From a virus: 22,214 nucleotides of DNA. Below the pieces are notes generated by a model. That model saw nothing but the letters and a program-made list of their open reading frames with translations. It was not told the origin of the DNA and made no database searches. The stretch is taken from IMG/VR virus record IMGVR_UViG_3300048997_000485, positions 1-22,214 of that record; one strand, 5' to 3'. Of this stretch, positions 1 to 8,136 are shown one piece after another; the stretch's first letter is position 1; each line of letters begins with the position of its first letter. The position numbers and the translations under genes were made by a program.

Positions 1-1953
1 ATGAAAACCGTCGCGCAGCGCGTCGATCCTTTGCTTTTTGCCCTGCAGCGCGGAGCCGCCGCGTCAGTTCCTACATCGGCGCCGGCGATGGTCGCGCGGG
101 CGCCCCGGGAAATCACCGACGGCGAGATCCTGCTTGGCCATGCCAGCAACCGGGATGCGATCGGGCTCGGCTTGGCCAAGCTCATCGATGGCCGCCTGCT
201 GATCCAGGGCAACAGCGGCGCCGGTAAATCCACTCTTCTTCGCCGCCTGTTCGAGCAAGCCTTCGGCAAGGTCCAGCAGCTCCTGCTCGACCGTGACGGA
301 GAATTTTCGACGTTGGCCGAGTGCTTCGACGTCGCGGTCTTCACCTCGGCCGACATCATGAGAATCGGCGGCCAGGCCTTCGCCCTTCATCTGCGCGAGT
401 ACCGCTACAGCGCCGTCGTCGACCTTTCCGACGCGACGTCGGAAGACGCGGTGGCGATCGCGGCCGATATCGCGACCGGGCTTGTCGAAGCGCCATCGGA
501 ACATTGGTTTCCGCTGCTGGTGTTGGTGGACGAAACGCAAAGCCTCGTTCCCCGCTACGATCCGGGCGACGTCGAGCCGGAAACGCGCAAGCGCTGCATC
601 CGCGCGATCGCGGACATGATGAGCCGCGGCCGCAAGCGCGGTCTCGCCGGCATCATCGCGACGGGGCGGATTGCCGAGACGTCGACGCCGATTGTTTCGA
701 AGTGCACCAACATCATTGTCGGCCGCACCGTGTTCGATCGCGATGTCGACCGCTGCGGCAGCCTGCTTGGCTTTACGGTGGGCCAGAGCCGGCCGCTGCG
801 CACCCTTGGCGACGGCGAATTCATCGGGATCGGGCCCGCGCTCGGATCGGGCCGCGTGCGCTTCAAGGCGGCCGGCGTGCAGTCGCGGCACAAGGGCAAG
901 GCGCCCGAATTAGCCGCACCCCCCGCGATCGCCGCGGCCACGGCGGCCGAACTGCTCCGCAAAGTCGCGACGCCCATCACCGCACCGGAATTTCAGCCTC
1001 CGGCAACGACCGACAACAAGGGCACGGGCCGCTACTGGAGCGACGAGGAAGATCGCATCATCAAGGACGGCTATGCCAATGTTGTCCAGCTCAAGGACAT
1101 TGCTCTTCAGCTGGTCAACGCCGGGCATCGCGCGCGAAGTATCGCCGCGATTTGCACGCGCGGTCGCGCATTGGGCTGTCAGAGCCAAAATGCAATCGCG
1201 AAAGGAGCCTGGTCGCCTGAGGAAGATCAGATCCTAATCACGGCCTATGGCGATCCCGACGTCAAGATCATGGACATTGTGGGAATGCTGTCGGCCGCTG
1301 GCTTCGATCGCGGCCGCGTGTCCGTGCAGATGCGCGCTATCGTCCTCGGTATCACGCGCGATCGCGTCAACTATTATACCGAGGAGGAAACGGCGATCGC
1401 GAAAGCCGGCCTCGAGGCCGGCAAAAACAATCGGGAGATCATCGCGGAGCTGCGCGAGGCTGGCTACACGCGTGGCGTCACATCGATATCTAAGTTCGCG
1501 CAGAAGCATGGTTACGATCGTTCGCATGAAGCGTGGACGCCTGCAGAGATAGAGCAGCTCAAAACTCTCTATGCCGAAAGGCCGGTAAAGCGGGTCAAGG
1601 AGATCGCCGAGATCCTTCGCAAGCCGCATTCCGGCGTTGCCGCGAAGGCGAGCATTCTTGGACTGAAGCAGCGGAACCAGTGGACCGACGCGGATTATGA
1701 GCTTCTGCAGAAGCTGTGGCGCGATGGCGATACGCTGACCCAGGCGGTTCAACAAATGGGAAGGCCGTATCCGAACGTTGCGCAAATCGCGCTGCGGCTT
1801 GGTCTTCACTTCAGTATCGACCCGAAAGAACGCGGCAAGGCCGATCCCTCGCTCAAGCTCGGCCGCCATCCGTCGACAGCAAAAAAAACCACAAAGGAGA
1901 TGAGGAAAACGCCGATCAAGCCGCAGCTACGTGGCCGCAAGCCACGCTCATGA
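1..1953 (+). CDS. HerA/FtsK-like P-loop ATPase fused to five Myb/SANT-like DNA-binding repeats
   Basis: 650 aa. The N-terminal half (about residues 35-290) is a HerA/DUF87-like ATPase: Walker A GNSGAGKST at 70-78 with K76, a DRDGEF motif near 98, and Walker B LLVLVDETQ with D177/E178. The conserved ATGR and TNIIVGRT segments near 220-242 are typical of hexameric DNA translocases. A proline/alanine-rich linker (about 298-335) leads to five tandem helix-turn-helix units, each opening with an aromatic residue followed by acidic residues: YWSDEED (~343), AWSPEED (~402), YYTEEE (~459), AWTPAE (~513) and QWTDAD (~560). They resemble Myb/SANT or GcrA-type domains. The C-terminus is strongly basic. 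The role is inferred: a DNA-bound motor in phage replication, recombination or segregation. The start is at the first base of the window, so an upstream extension cannot be excluded. The next gene overlaps by ATGA. Family call fairly sure, function unknown. Confidence 0.8.
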   Translation: MKTVAQRVDPLLFALQRGAAASVPTSAPAMVARAPREITDGEILLGHASNRDAIGLGLAKLIDGRLLIQGNSGAGKSTLLRRLFEQAFGKVQQLLLDRDGEFSTLAECFDVAVFTSADIMRIGGQAFALHLREYRYSAVVDLSDATSEDAVAIAADIATGLVEAPSEHWFPLLVLVDETQSLVPRYDPGDVEPETRKRCIRAIADMMSRGRKRGLAGIIATGRIAETSTPIVSKCTNIIVGRTVFDRDVDRCGSLLGFTVGQSRPLRTLGDGEFIGIGPALGSGRVRFKAAGVQSRHKGKAPELAAPPAIAAATAAELLRKVATPITAPEFQPPATTDNKGTGRYWSDEEDRIIKDGYANVVQLKDIALQLVNAGHRARSIAAICTRGRALGCQSQNAIAKGAWSPEEDQILITAYGDPDVKIMDIVGMLSAAGFDRGRVSVQMRAIVLGITRDRVNYYTEEETAIAKAGLEAGKNNREIIAELREAGYTRGVTSISKFAQKHGYDRSHEAWTPAEIEQLKTLYAERPVKRVKEIAEILRKPHSGVAAKASILGLKQRNQWTDADYELLQKLWRDGDTLTQAVQQMGRPYPNVAQIALRLGLHFSIDPKERGKADPSLKLGRHPSTAKKTTKEMRKTPIKPQLRGRKPRS

Positions 1954-3509
1954 ACCTCCAGCTCTCAGTCCACGATCTGCAAGTAGCGCCCTCGACGGTG
2001 GTGATCATCGTCGGCGACGCGCTGGAGTGCCTGCGCAAGCGGCCCGCGGGATCTGTGCAGACGGTGGTGACCAGCATCCCATATTACGGCGCGCGGGACT
2101 TCAACGTTGCGCCGTCGGTCTTCGGTGGAGATCCCGCTTGCCGTCACCGCTGGCCGAAAACGGCCGTCCCCCGAAAGGCGGCGGCGTCGACGAAGCGCTC
2201 GGCACCTGCCCGTGCGCCGCGGCTGTCGAGCTTCTGCCGGCGCTGCAACGCCTGGCTCGGATGTTTCGGGCTGGAACCGACCTATCAGCTCTACATCGAT
2301 CACACGGTCGAGATTTTCCGCGAGGTGTGGCGGGTGCTGCGCGTCGACGGCACGTTGTGGCTCAACATGGGCGACGGCCACGTCACCCGCCGCGCCGGCT
2401 GGTCCGCCGCGCGCTATAAGGACGATGGCTTCGATCATCGGTTTGTCGACAAGCCGTTCGATACCATCGGGCTCGGACTGAAAGAAAAAGACCTGATGGG
2501 CATGCCTTGGCGCGTCGCGCTCGCGTTGCAGGCGGCGGGCTGGTACCTCCGGCAGAACATCGTCTGGCACAAGAAAAACCCGATGCCGGAAACGGTCTAT
2601 GACCGGCCGACCACAGCTCACGAATTTATTTTCCTGCTGGCCAAGTCCGGCGACACCTTGCTCTGGCGCCACCGCGATTCCGGGCAATGGGTCGGTTGCA
2701 AACCGCAGCCGGACTGGCGCTGGCGCAATCGAGAGAGCCGCGAGGTCACCGCGAAACCGCAGACGAGCAAGAAATGGTTCCAGTTCAACCTGTGGCGCGG
2801 CTTCGATTATTACTATGACTTTGAAGCCATCATGGAGCCGACGTCGCCGGACAGTCATGCCCGCGCAGCGCGCATTCCGCCTCCCGCGGGCTGGGATGAC
2901 ACCGCGGGCCATCACGGTTCGGTGCACCGTCAAGGCAGGCGGCAATCCTCGAAAACACAAGCGCGCGATGATCAGGGCCTGCGATCGTCCGCGCGCATGG
3001 GGCGTGCTCCGGGCTGGCGAAACCGGGATCTCGGCAGCGCGCCACCGCGGAAGAACAACACGAGCTTCGATTCTGCATTGAAGCTCGGCGACTATGGCGA
3101 CGGGCACGCCGGCACCCCCAAGCAGAACGAAAAATTCTACGCCACGATCGGCACCGGCGCGCAGCTGCCGAAGCGCAACAAGCGCAGCGTATGGTCGATC
3201 GGCAGCCAGCCCTTCAAGGATGCGCATTTCGCGACCTTCCCGCCGGCGCTGATCGAGCCGTGCATCCTGGCCGGCTGCCCGGTCGGCGGCGTGGTGCTGG
3301 ATCCGTTCGCCGGCGCCGGCACCACCGGCCTGGTTGCCGCGCTTAACGGGCGCAACGCCATCCTGATCGAGAAGAACCGCGACTATGCGGCCATCGCGCA
3401 GAAGCGGATCGCCGAGCACGGCGGCGGCTGCCTGGTGCGGCTGGTCAAGGACGCGGCGGATGATTTCGGGCTGACCCCCGCGGCAACACCGGAGCGCGCC
3501 GATGGCTGA
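1950..3509 (+). CDS. Orphan beta-class DNA methyltransferase (N4-cytosine/N6-adenine type)
   Basis: 519 aa from the ATG that overlaps the previous stop (ATGA). An earlier in-frame ATG at 1716 would lie deep inside the ATPase gene and is unlikely. Catalytic motif IV is TSIPYYG with S42-I43-P44-Y45. The SAM-binding motif I is LDPFAGAGTTG at about 450-460. Motif IV coming before motif I defines the beta class. Between them is a probable zinc site, C64-X-H66 with C96-X2-C99, as in a phage methyltransferase subfamily that I recognise by its conserved block just after it (VWRVLR, GTLWLNMGD). It transfers a methyl group from SAM to a base in a short DNA target. No restriction endonuclease is nearby, so it probably protects phage DNA or alters regulation. 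The second position of motif IV is Ile instead of the usual Pro. Confidence 0.9.
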   Translation: MNLQLSVHDLQVAPSTVVIIVGDALECLRKRPAGSVQTVVTSIPYYGARDFNVAPSVFGGDPACRHRWPKTAVPRKAAASTKRSAPARAPRLSSFCRRCNAWLGCFGLEPTYQLYIDHTVEIFREVWRVLRVDGTLWLNMGDGHVTRRAGWSAARYKDDGFDHRFVDKPFDTIGLGLKEKDLMGMPWRVALALQAAGWYLRQNIVWHKKNPMPETVYDRPTTAHEFIFLLAKSGDTLLWRHRDSGQWVGCKPQPDWRWRNRESREVTAKPQTSKKWFQFNLWRGFDYYYDFEAIMEPTSPDSHARAARIPPPAGWDDTAGHHGSVHRQGRRQSSKTQARDDQGLRSSARMGRAPGWRNRDLGSAPPRKNNTSFDSALKLGDYGDGHAGTPKQNEKFYATIGTGAQLPKRNKRSVWSIGSQPFKDAHFATFPPALIEPCILAGCPVGGVVLDPFAGAGTTGLVAALNGRNAILIEKNRDYAAIAQKRIAEHGGGCLVRLVKDAADDFGLTPAATPERADG

Positions 3510-4671
3510 CAAATCCCTGATCGAGTGGACAGATGCGACGTGGAATCCGATCCGCGCGCGCAACCTGAAGACCGGCAAGGTCGGCTGGCATTGCGAGCAC
3601 GCCACGACGGGCTGCGAGTGGTGCTACGCGGAAGGCTTCAACAAGCGGCTCGGCACCGGGCTCCCGTTCAAGCCCGGGCACCGCAAGGAGATCGAGATAT
3701 TCCTCTGCGAGGAGATGCTGACGCAGCCGCTGCGCTGGAAGAAGCCGCGGATGATCTTCCCGGGATCCATGACCGACCTGTTCGCCGACTTCGTGCGTGA
3801 CGAATGGTTGGACAAGATTTTTGCGGTGATGGCGCTGACGCCGCAGCATACGTTCCAGGTGCTGACGAAACGCGCGGCGCGGATGCGCGCATACATGACG
3901 GCTGAGGAGCGTCGCTATCGAATCGAACTGCAGATGTACGAACTTGGCGGCGACTACGACGCGCGAACGATCCCGGATGCAGACTGGCCGCTCCCCAACG
4001 TCTGGCTTGGCGTCTCGACCGAACGCCAGCCGGAGGCCAATGAACGCATTCCGGAGCTGGTGCGCACGCCGGCGGCGGTGCGTTTCATCAGCTACGAGCC
4101 GGGGCTCGGGCCGCTCGACCTCGAGTGCATTGAAGCTCCGGAGAAGGTGGAAGGCGAGCGCTGGACGTTCAACTGTCTGCAGACCGGCGACACGTACGAA
4201 CAGCACGATGATCTCGGCCATAGAAGCTCTGGCGACGGGCCATATCGCGAACGTGCCATCGACTGGGTCATCGTTGGCGGCGAAAGCGGCCGCAACGCCC
4301 GGCCTATGCATCCGAACTGGGCCCGGGAGCTGCGGGCTCAATGCAGAGACGCCGGCATGCTCGATCGCTTCTTCTTCAAGCAATGGGGCCAATGGGCGCC
4401 GGTCTGCGCGCTGCATGATGCGGCGATCGACAAGCTCTACAAGCCCGCGCCGGCGCGCCATCCAGAGGCGACGAGGCAGTGCCTGGTGCCGCAGATGGTC
4501 ATGCATGCGGACGGGACTTGTTTCACGGATGTCACCGCGCCAATGGCCTTCGTCGTGGGATCCGGCGCGATGCAGATGTTTTCTGTCGGCAAGGGTATCG
4601 CCGGGCGCCAGCTCGACGGCGTCGAATACAACGGCATGCCGGCACGGCTTACGATCGGAGCAGCCGCATGA
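3502..4671 (+). CDS. Phage Gp37/Gp68-like protein (DUF5131), three-cysteine motif
   Basis: 389 aa; the start overlaps the methyltransferase end by 8 bases. The opening IEWTDATWNP, the cysteine cluster C31-X6-C38-X2-C41 followed by YAE, and the later blocks VLTKRA, WLGVSTE, GGESG..ARPM and FFFKQWG are the hallmarks of the Gp37/Gp68 family (DUF5131, PF07505). The cluster resembles, but is not identical to, the CX3CX2C site of radical SAM enzymes, so an iron-sulphur/radical role is plausible but unproven. The family is common next to phage methyltransferases and replication genes, as here. The partner protein TcmP, often adjacent in other genomes, is not seen. The C-terminal 50 residues carry another conserved-looking segment (GIAGRQLDGVEYNGMP) frequent in this family. 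Confidence 0.88.
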   Translation: MADKSLIEWTDATWNPIRARNLKTGKVGWHCEHATTGCEWCYAEGFNKRLGTGLPFKPGHRKEIEIFLCEEMLTQPLRWKKPRMIFPGSMTDLFADFVRDEWLDKIFAVMALTPQHTFQVLTKRAARMRAYMTAEERRYRIELQMYELGGDYDARTIPDADWPLPNVWLGVSTERQPEANERIPELVRTPAAVRFISYEPGLGPLDLECIEAPEKVEGERWTFNCLQTGDTYEQHDDLGHRSSGDGPYRERAIDWVIVGGESGRNARPMHPNWARELRAQCRDAGMLDRFFFKQWGQWAPVCALHDAAIDKLYKPAPARHPEATRQCLVPQMVMHADGTCFTDVTAPMAFVVGSGAMQMFSVGKGIAGRQLDGVEYNGMPARLTIGAAA

Positions 4672-4919
4672 CGGTCACCGGCGCGACCTTCCCCTATCTC
4701 GAGCTCGGCCCCGACGTCTCCGACTTCGACGAAGCCGTGATCCTGATCAACGGGCACGAGGAAGAAACCATCATCATCGAATGCCCCGGCGCGCGCGAGC
4801 TCGCCGAGCGGCTGGTGTGGCTGGTCAACAACTTTCATACCACCCTTACGAAGCCTCGGGACGAGAAATGGCACAACCTCACCGCCGCTTTGAGGGCGCA
4901 GGCCGGAGATGTCCCGTGA
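4668..4919 (+). CDS. Small acidic phage protein, unknown function
   Basis: 83 aa, starting at the ATG that overlaps the DUF5131 stop (ATGA). The protein is acidic in its first half (a DVSDFDEA-type segment) with a beta-rich central part (IIIECPGA) and then an amphipathic helix, ELAERLVWLVNNF. There is no signal peptide or membrane segment. Tight coupling to its neighbours and good codon usage support a real gene. I do not recognise the family. It may be a small regulator or accessory protein of the early operon. Confidence 0.72.
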   Translation: MTVTGATFPYLELGPDVSDFDEAVILINGHEEETIIIECPGARELAERLVWLVNNFHTTLTKPRDEKWHNLTAALRAQAGDVP

Positions 4920-4966
4920 GCGATTTTATCGACCATCTCATCACCTGGGAGAGGACCGTCCAATGA
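4916..4966 (+). CDS. Possible 16-residue coupling peptide
   Basis: A GTG at 4916 overlaps the previous stop (GTGA) and opens a 16-codon frame (V-S-D-F-I-D-H-L-I-T-W-E-R-T-V-Q) that ends in a TGA overlapping the next ATG at 4963. It fills exactly the gap between two otherwise unlinked genes, so it could carry translating ribosomes across (translational coupling). The Shine-Dalgarno of the next gene, GGGAGAGG, lies within it. It may also be chance or a remnant of a longer gene. Confidence 0.35.
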   Translation: MSDFIDHLITWERTVQ

Positions 4967-5220
4967 GGCCGGAATTCCTTGAAATCGTCGACGGCTGGTC
5001 GCTGGTCGACGACTTCGACGATCTGACCGAGCGCATCGAGCGGTCGGCAAAGTGGACCGCGGCCAACGGTCCGCTGCTCGCGGACGAAGCGGCCACCGTG
5101 CGGCTGATGATCGAATGCCAGGTCGCGATGGGGATTCGTCGCGGCGACTTCGAGCCGTTTATTCCGGCAGACACGGATCCGCGCGATGTCCTCAACTTCG
5201 ACCTGGAGCGAAAGCCATGA
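4963..5220 (+). CDS. Small acidic phage protein, unknown function
   Basis: 85 aa, starting at ATG 4963 with GGGAGAGG 9-16 bases upstream. The sequence is acidic (pairs of Asp in WSLVDDFDDLTER) and ends with a hydrophilic stretch. It has a helical centre (EAATVRLMIECQVAMGI). No transmembrane segment or known motif is seen. It stands in the ATGA-linked early operon. I do not recognise the family. Confidence 0.7.
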   Translation: MRPEFLEIVDGWSLVDDFDDLTERIERSAKWTAANGPLLADEAATVRLMIECQVAMGIRRGDFEPFIPADTDPRDVLNFDLERKP

Positions 5221-5480
5221 AACTCGCACTTCCCGACAAAATGACGGCGGCGATCGACGACGCGCTGGGCGAGATGAATTTCCGCACCGGTCCAATCGCG
5301 CATGTGCTTCGGGTAACGGGCGACGACATCCCGAACAAATGCGAGCGCGAGCAGTCGCATGTTCTGTTCTGGTTCCTGCAACTCGCCATTCAGCATGGAG
5401 ATGGTTGGCGGATGGAGGTCTCCAAAGAGCTGGATCGACGGATCGCGCTGTTGAAGGAGAAGGAGCCGGATGCTCAATGA
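5217..5480 (+). CDS. Small helical phage protein, unknown function
   Basis: 87 aa; the ATG overlaps the previous stop (ATGA). Mostly helical. It contains the segment GPIAHVLRVTGDDIPNKCEREQSHVLFW (residues about 24-51), which looks like a conserved core: small phage proteins with a similar IAH-L...G..IP.K.E.EQ pattern seem familiar, but I cannot name the family. Its C-terminus is charged (LDRRIALLKEKE). It is coupled to the MerR-like gene. Function unknown. Confidence 0.72.
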   Translation: MKLALPDKMTAAIDDALGEMNFRTGPIAHVLRVTGDDIPNKCEREQSHVLFWFLQLAIQHGDGWRMEVSKELDRRIALLKEKEPDAQ

Positions 5481-5968
5481 AACCGCCCCGCCCGATCAGC
5501 GTCACCGATCGCTACCGGCTCAAGGAGCTCACGCTGCAGCAGGTTGGCACCGTGCCGCCTGGGCGCGTGATGTGGTGTCGCGATCGCAAGGTGCTGGGGT
5601 TTGCCGACGTCGCCAATCTCGCCAACGCGTTCAGCATCCCGAAGGACGCTAACACCATTTGCGTTTCGCCGGCTGACTTTGCGGAACTGAAGGAGTGGGC
5701 TCGGATGACCGACGAAGTAATGCACAGCATCGGCGAGGTCAGCGCCGAACTCGGTTTACCGCTGCACACCCTACACTTCTGGGAGAGGCGGTTCACTCAG
5801 TTAGAGCCGGTGAGGCGTCCCGGCTGCCGGCGTTTCTACCGCGCGGAAGATATCGAACTTCTGCGCGGCATTCGGCATTTGCTTTACGTCCGGGGTTACA
5901 CCATTCGCGGCGTGCAACTCATCCTGAAAGAGGAAGGCGTCAAGGCGGTCCGGAAGGCATTTCCGTGA
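5477..5968 (+). CDS. MerR-family transcriptional regulator with an extra N-terminal domain
   Basis: 163 aa from the ATGA-coupled start. Residues about 82-150 form a MerR winged helix: HSIGEVSAELGLPLHTLHFWE (recognition helix), then RR...P.CRRFYRAEDIELLRGIRHLL and GYTIRGVQLILKEEG. This is closest in pattern to the chromosomal alphaproteobacterial MerR protein encoded beside ihfA. Residues 1-76 are an extra domain that I do not recognise. An internal ATG at 5705 (residue 77), preceded by AAGGAG 11 bases upstream, could give an 87-residue stand-alone MerR protein. No metal-binding cysteines follow the helix, so a metal-sensing role is unlikely. The probable role is DNA binding in control of phage genes. 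Confidence 0.85.
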   Translation: MKPPRPISVTDRYRLKELTLQQVGTVPPGRVMWCRDRKVLGFADVANLANAFSIPKDANTICVSPADFAELKEWARMTDEVMHSIGEVSAELGLPLHTLHFWERRFTQLEPVRRPGCRRFYRAEDIELLRGIRHLLYVRGYTIRGVQLILKEEGVKAVRKAFP

Positions 5969-6567
5969 TCCGCACCATGCACTCCCCCAATCCACAAGGC
6001 TTCCCGCATCAGATGCTCGAAGCGCCGTCGCCGCAGCTGGCCTTTGTCGAGCTCGAGCGCGACGCGCGCATGCGGTTCGCGCATCTGGCGCAAATCGATC
6101 CTAAGGGACAGCGCGCCACCACGGTATTCGATCGCGGGGTCGACGCGTCCTATCGCTTTGTAGCACTCAAGGCCAAAGGCCGGCCAACCATCCGCTTCTG
6201 CTGGACCGTGAACCGCAATGCCGCCGGCCGTTTCCTGATCTTCCGGGAGACGGTCACAGCCACCGGCGCCCGCCGCGATCGCTTCGAGCCGATCCTGGAC
6301 AAGCGCGCCGCGATCGCTGCCTGCAAGCTCTACAAGGCCGACCTGCTGGCGGAGCGGGCCAAGGCCGCCGAGAAGGCGCGACAGCGCAGTCTCGCCGTGG
6401 TGCCAGTCAGCCTGCCGGAAATGACCGATGCCGCCATGGCGGCGCTTTCCCGGCTCTCTGCGGCCGCCCATGCGGCGGGAGAAGAGCGAACCATGTATGC
6501 GGCCAACCGCGCCTGGCGCGAGCTGGACCGCGCCAAGCGGCCTCCCGAGCGGGATCTGGTGTCATGA
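5965..6567 (+). CDS. Phage protein of unknown function beside dnaB
   Basis: 200 aa from GTG 5965, which overlaps the MerR stop (GTGA) and has GGAAGG 9-14 bases upstream. An ATG at 5977 is the alternative. The middle (about 45-110) looks beta-rich with aromatic residues (TIRFCWTVN, GRFLIFRET). It is followed by a charged helical region (KAAIAACKLYKADLLAERAKAAEKARQ type) and a helical C-terminus. No catalytic motif is seen. Its position directly before the helicase gene would suit a replication accessory protein or helicase loader, but no P-loop is present and I do not recognise the family. Confidence 0.72.
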   Translation: MIRTMHSPNPQGFPHQMLEAPSPQLAFVELERDARMRFAHLAQIDPKGQRATTVFDRGVDASYRFVALKAKGRPTIRFCWTVNRNAAGRFLIFRETVTATGARRDRFEPILDKRAAIAACKLYKADLLAERAKAAEKARQRSLAVVPVSLPEMTDAAMAALSRLSAAAHAAGEERTMYAANRAWRELDRAKRPPERDLVS

Positions 6568-8042
6568 CCGTCCATGCCCTCCCCCGCGACGGCACCAAGC
6601 CCGCCTACCGCACTCCGCCGCATAGCATCGAGGCGGAGCAAAGCCTGCTCGGCGCCATCCTGGTCAACAACGACGCGTTCTACCGGGTATCGGATTTTTT
6701 GCTGCCGGCGCACCTCTTCGAGCCGATTCACCAGGCCATCTTCGAGACGACGGGCCAGTTAATCCGCGCCGGCAAGGTGGCGACGCCGGTGACGCTGAAA
6801 ACCTTCCTGCCGGCCGACACCGAGCTCAGCGCCGGCATGACGGTCGGGCAGTACCTAGCGCGGCTCGCCGCGGAAGCGACCACCATCATCAACACGCATG
6901 ACTATGGCCGCACGGTCTACGAGCTGGCGCTGCGCCGGGATCTGATCCGGATCGGCGAGGATATGGTCAATGTCGCCTTCGATGCGCCGGTGGATTTTGC
7001 GCCGCGCGCGCAGATCGACGACGCCGAACGCCGGCTCTACGAGCTCGCCGAAGCCGGCCGCTACGACGGCGGCTTCATGCGGTTCGCCCAGGCGATCACC
7101 ACCGCGGTGGACATGGCGGCGAACGCGTTCCAGCGCGACGGCCGCCTGTCGGGCATCGCCACGGGCCTGCGCGATCTCGACGTCAAGATGGGAGGACTGC
7201 AGGCCTCCGACCTGGTGATCGTCGCCGGCCGGCCCGGCATGGGCAAGACTGCGCTCGCCACCAACATCGCCTACAACGTCGCACGCGCGCATCGCGCCGA
7301 GGTGCAGGCCGACGGCAGCTCGAAATCGGTCCATGGCGGCATCGTCGGTTTCTTCTCTTGCGAAATGTCGGCCGAGCAGCTCGCGACCCGGATCATGGCC
7401 GAGCAGACCGGCATCCCCTCCTCGACCATCCGCCGCGGCGGCATCACGGAATCCGATTTCGACAAGATCCGCGACTGCTCGATCGCACTGCAATCGTTGC
7501 CGCTCTATGTCGATGAGACCGGCGGGCTGTCGATCTCGCAGCTGACGGCGCGGGCACGCCGTCTAAAGCGTCAGAAGGGTCTCGACCTGCTGGTGGTCGA
7601 TTACATCCAGCTGCTGCAGGGATCGGGCACCAGGCGCCAGGACAACCGCGTCCAAGAGGTGACCGAGATCACCACGGGCTTAAAAGCGCTGGCCAAGGAG
7701 CTCAACATCCCGATCATTGCGCTGTCGCAGCTTTCCCGCAAGGTCGAAGATCGCGAGGACAAAAAGCCGCAGTTGTCGGACCTGCGCGAATCCGGTTCGA
7801 TCGAGCAGGACGCCGACGTCGTGATGTTCGTGTTCCGCGAGGAGTATTATCTCGGCAACAAGGAGCCCGCCGCCGGCACGCCCGACCACGAGGCCTGGCA
7901 AACCAAGATGGCCGCGGTGCACGGCAAGGCCGAGCTCCTGATCAGCAAGCAGCGCCACGGCCCGACCGGACCGGTGGAGCTGCAGTTCGAGGCGGCACTG
8001 ACGCGGTTTTCCGATCTGGCGCATGACGGGCACATGGCTTAA
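6564..8042 (+). CDS. dnaB: DnaB-type replicative DNA helicase
   Basis: 492 aa; ATG overlaps the previous stop. The N-terminal DnaB domain is clear (PHSIEAEQSLLGAIL; the segment on FLLPAHLFEPIHQAIFE). The RecA-like motor has Walker A GRPGMGKT at 222-229 and Walker B LLVVDYIQLLQ, followed by E-tract and ISRKVEDR-like motifs (LSQLSRKVEDREDKKPQLSDLRESGSIEQDAD, about 390-420) with the expected arginine finger region. It ends with ISKQRHGPTGPVELQF, the usual DnaB tail. Length is normal. It unwinds DNA at the phage fork as a hexamer. Having its own DnaB indicates partial replication autonomy. A separate loader or primase is not recognised nearby. It is the last gene of the ATGA-linked operon. Confidence 0.97.
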   Translation: MTVHALPRDGTKPAYRTPPHSIEAEQSLLGAILVNNDAFYRVSDFLLPAHLFEPIHQAIFETTGQLIRAGKVATPVTLKTFLPADTELSAGMTVGQYLARLAAEATTIINTHDYGRTVYELALRRDLIRIGEDMVNVAFDAPVDFAPRAQIDDAERRLYELAEAGRYDGGFMRFAQAITTAVDMAANAFQRDGRLSGIATGLRDLDVKMGGLQASDLVIVAGRPGMGKTALATNIAYNVARAHRAEVQADGSSKSVHGGIVGFFSCEMSAEQLATRIMAEQTGIPSSTIRRGGITESDFDKIRDCSIALQSLPLYVDETGGLSISQLTARARRLKRQKGLDLLVVDYIQLLQGSGTRRQDNRVQEVTEITTGLKALAKELNIPIIALSQLSRKVEDREDKKPQLSDLRESGSIEQDADVVMFVFREEYYLGNKEPAAGTPDHEAWQTKMAAVHGKAELLISKQRHGPTGPVELQFEAALTRFSDLAHDGHMA

Positions 8043-8088
8043 TTCGGCTTCACAGCACAGGCGAGCGGATCGCACCAAGTGATTGCAT

Positions 8089-8116
8089 TTGCTTTTGTTT
8101 GCACCGGCTTTATGAT
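8089..8116 (+). promoter_or_regulatory. Candidate sigma70-type promoter
   Basis: TTGCTT (8089-8094) and TATGAT (8111-8116) are separated by 16 bases, in a locally AT-rich stretch between dnaB and the next gene. It lies about 20 bases before the likely TTG start at 8137. It would restart transcription after the early operon. Motif only; no other support. Confidence 0.42.
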
Positions 8117-8136
8117 GCTTCGTATTGGAGGCATCG

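Noticed and set aside
1965-3605. 546-codon leftward open frame opposite the methyltransferase
   Set aside because: The rightward frame has clear methyltransferase and DUF5131 motifs; the leftward one is a high-GC mirror with low-complexity Arg/Ala/Pro composition and no recognisable domain.
5695-5964. Upstream extension of the gene at 5965
   Set aside because: It would lie completely inside the MerR gene in another frame, while a coupled GTG with GGAAGG is available at 5965.
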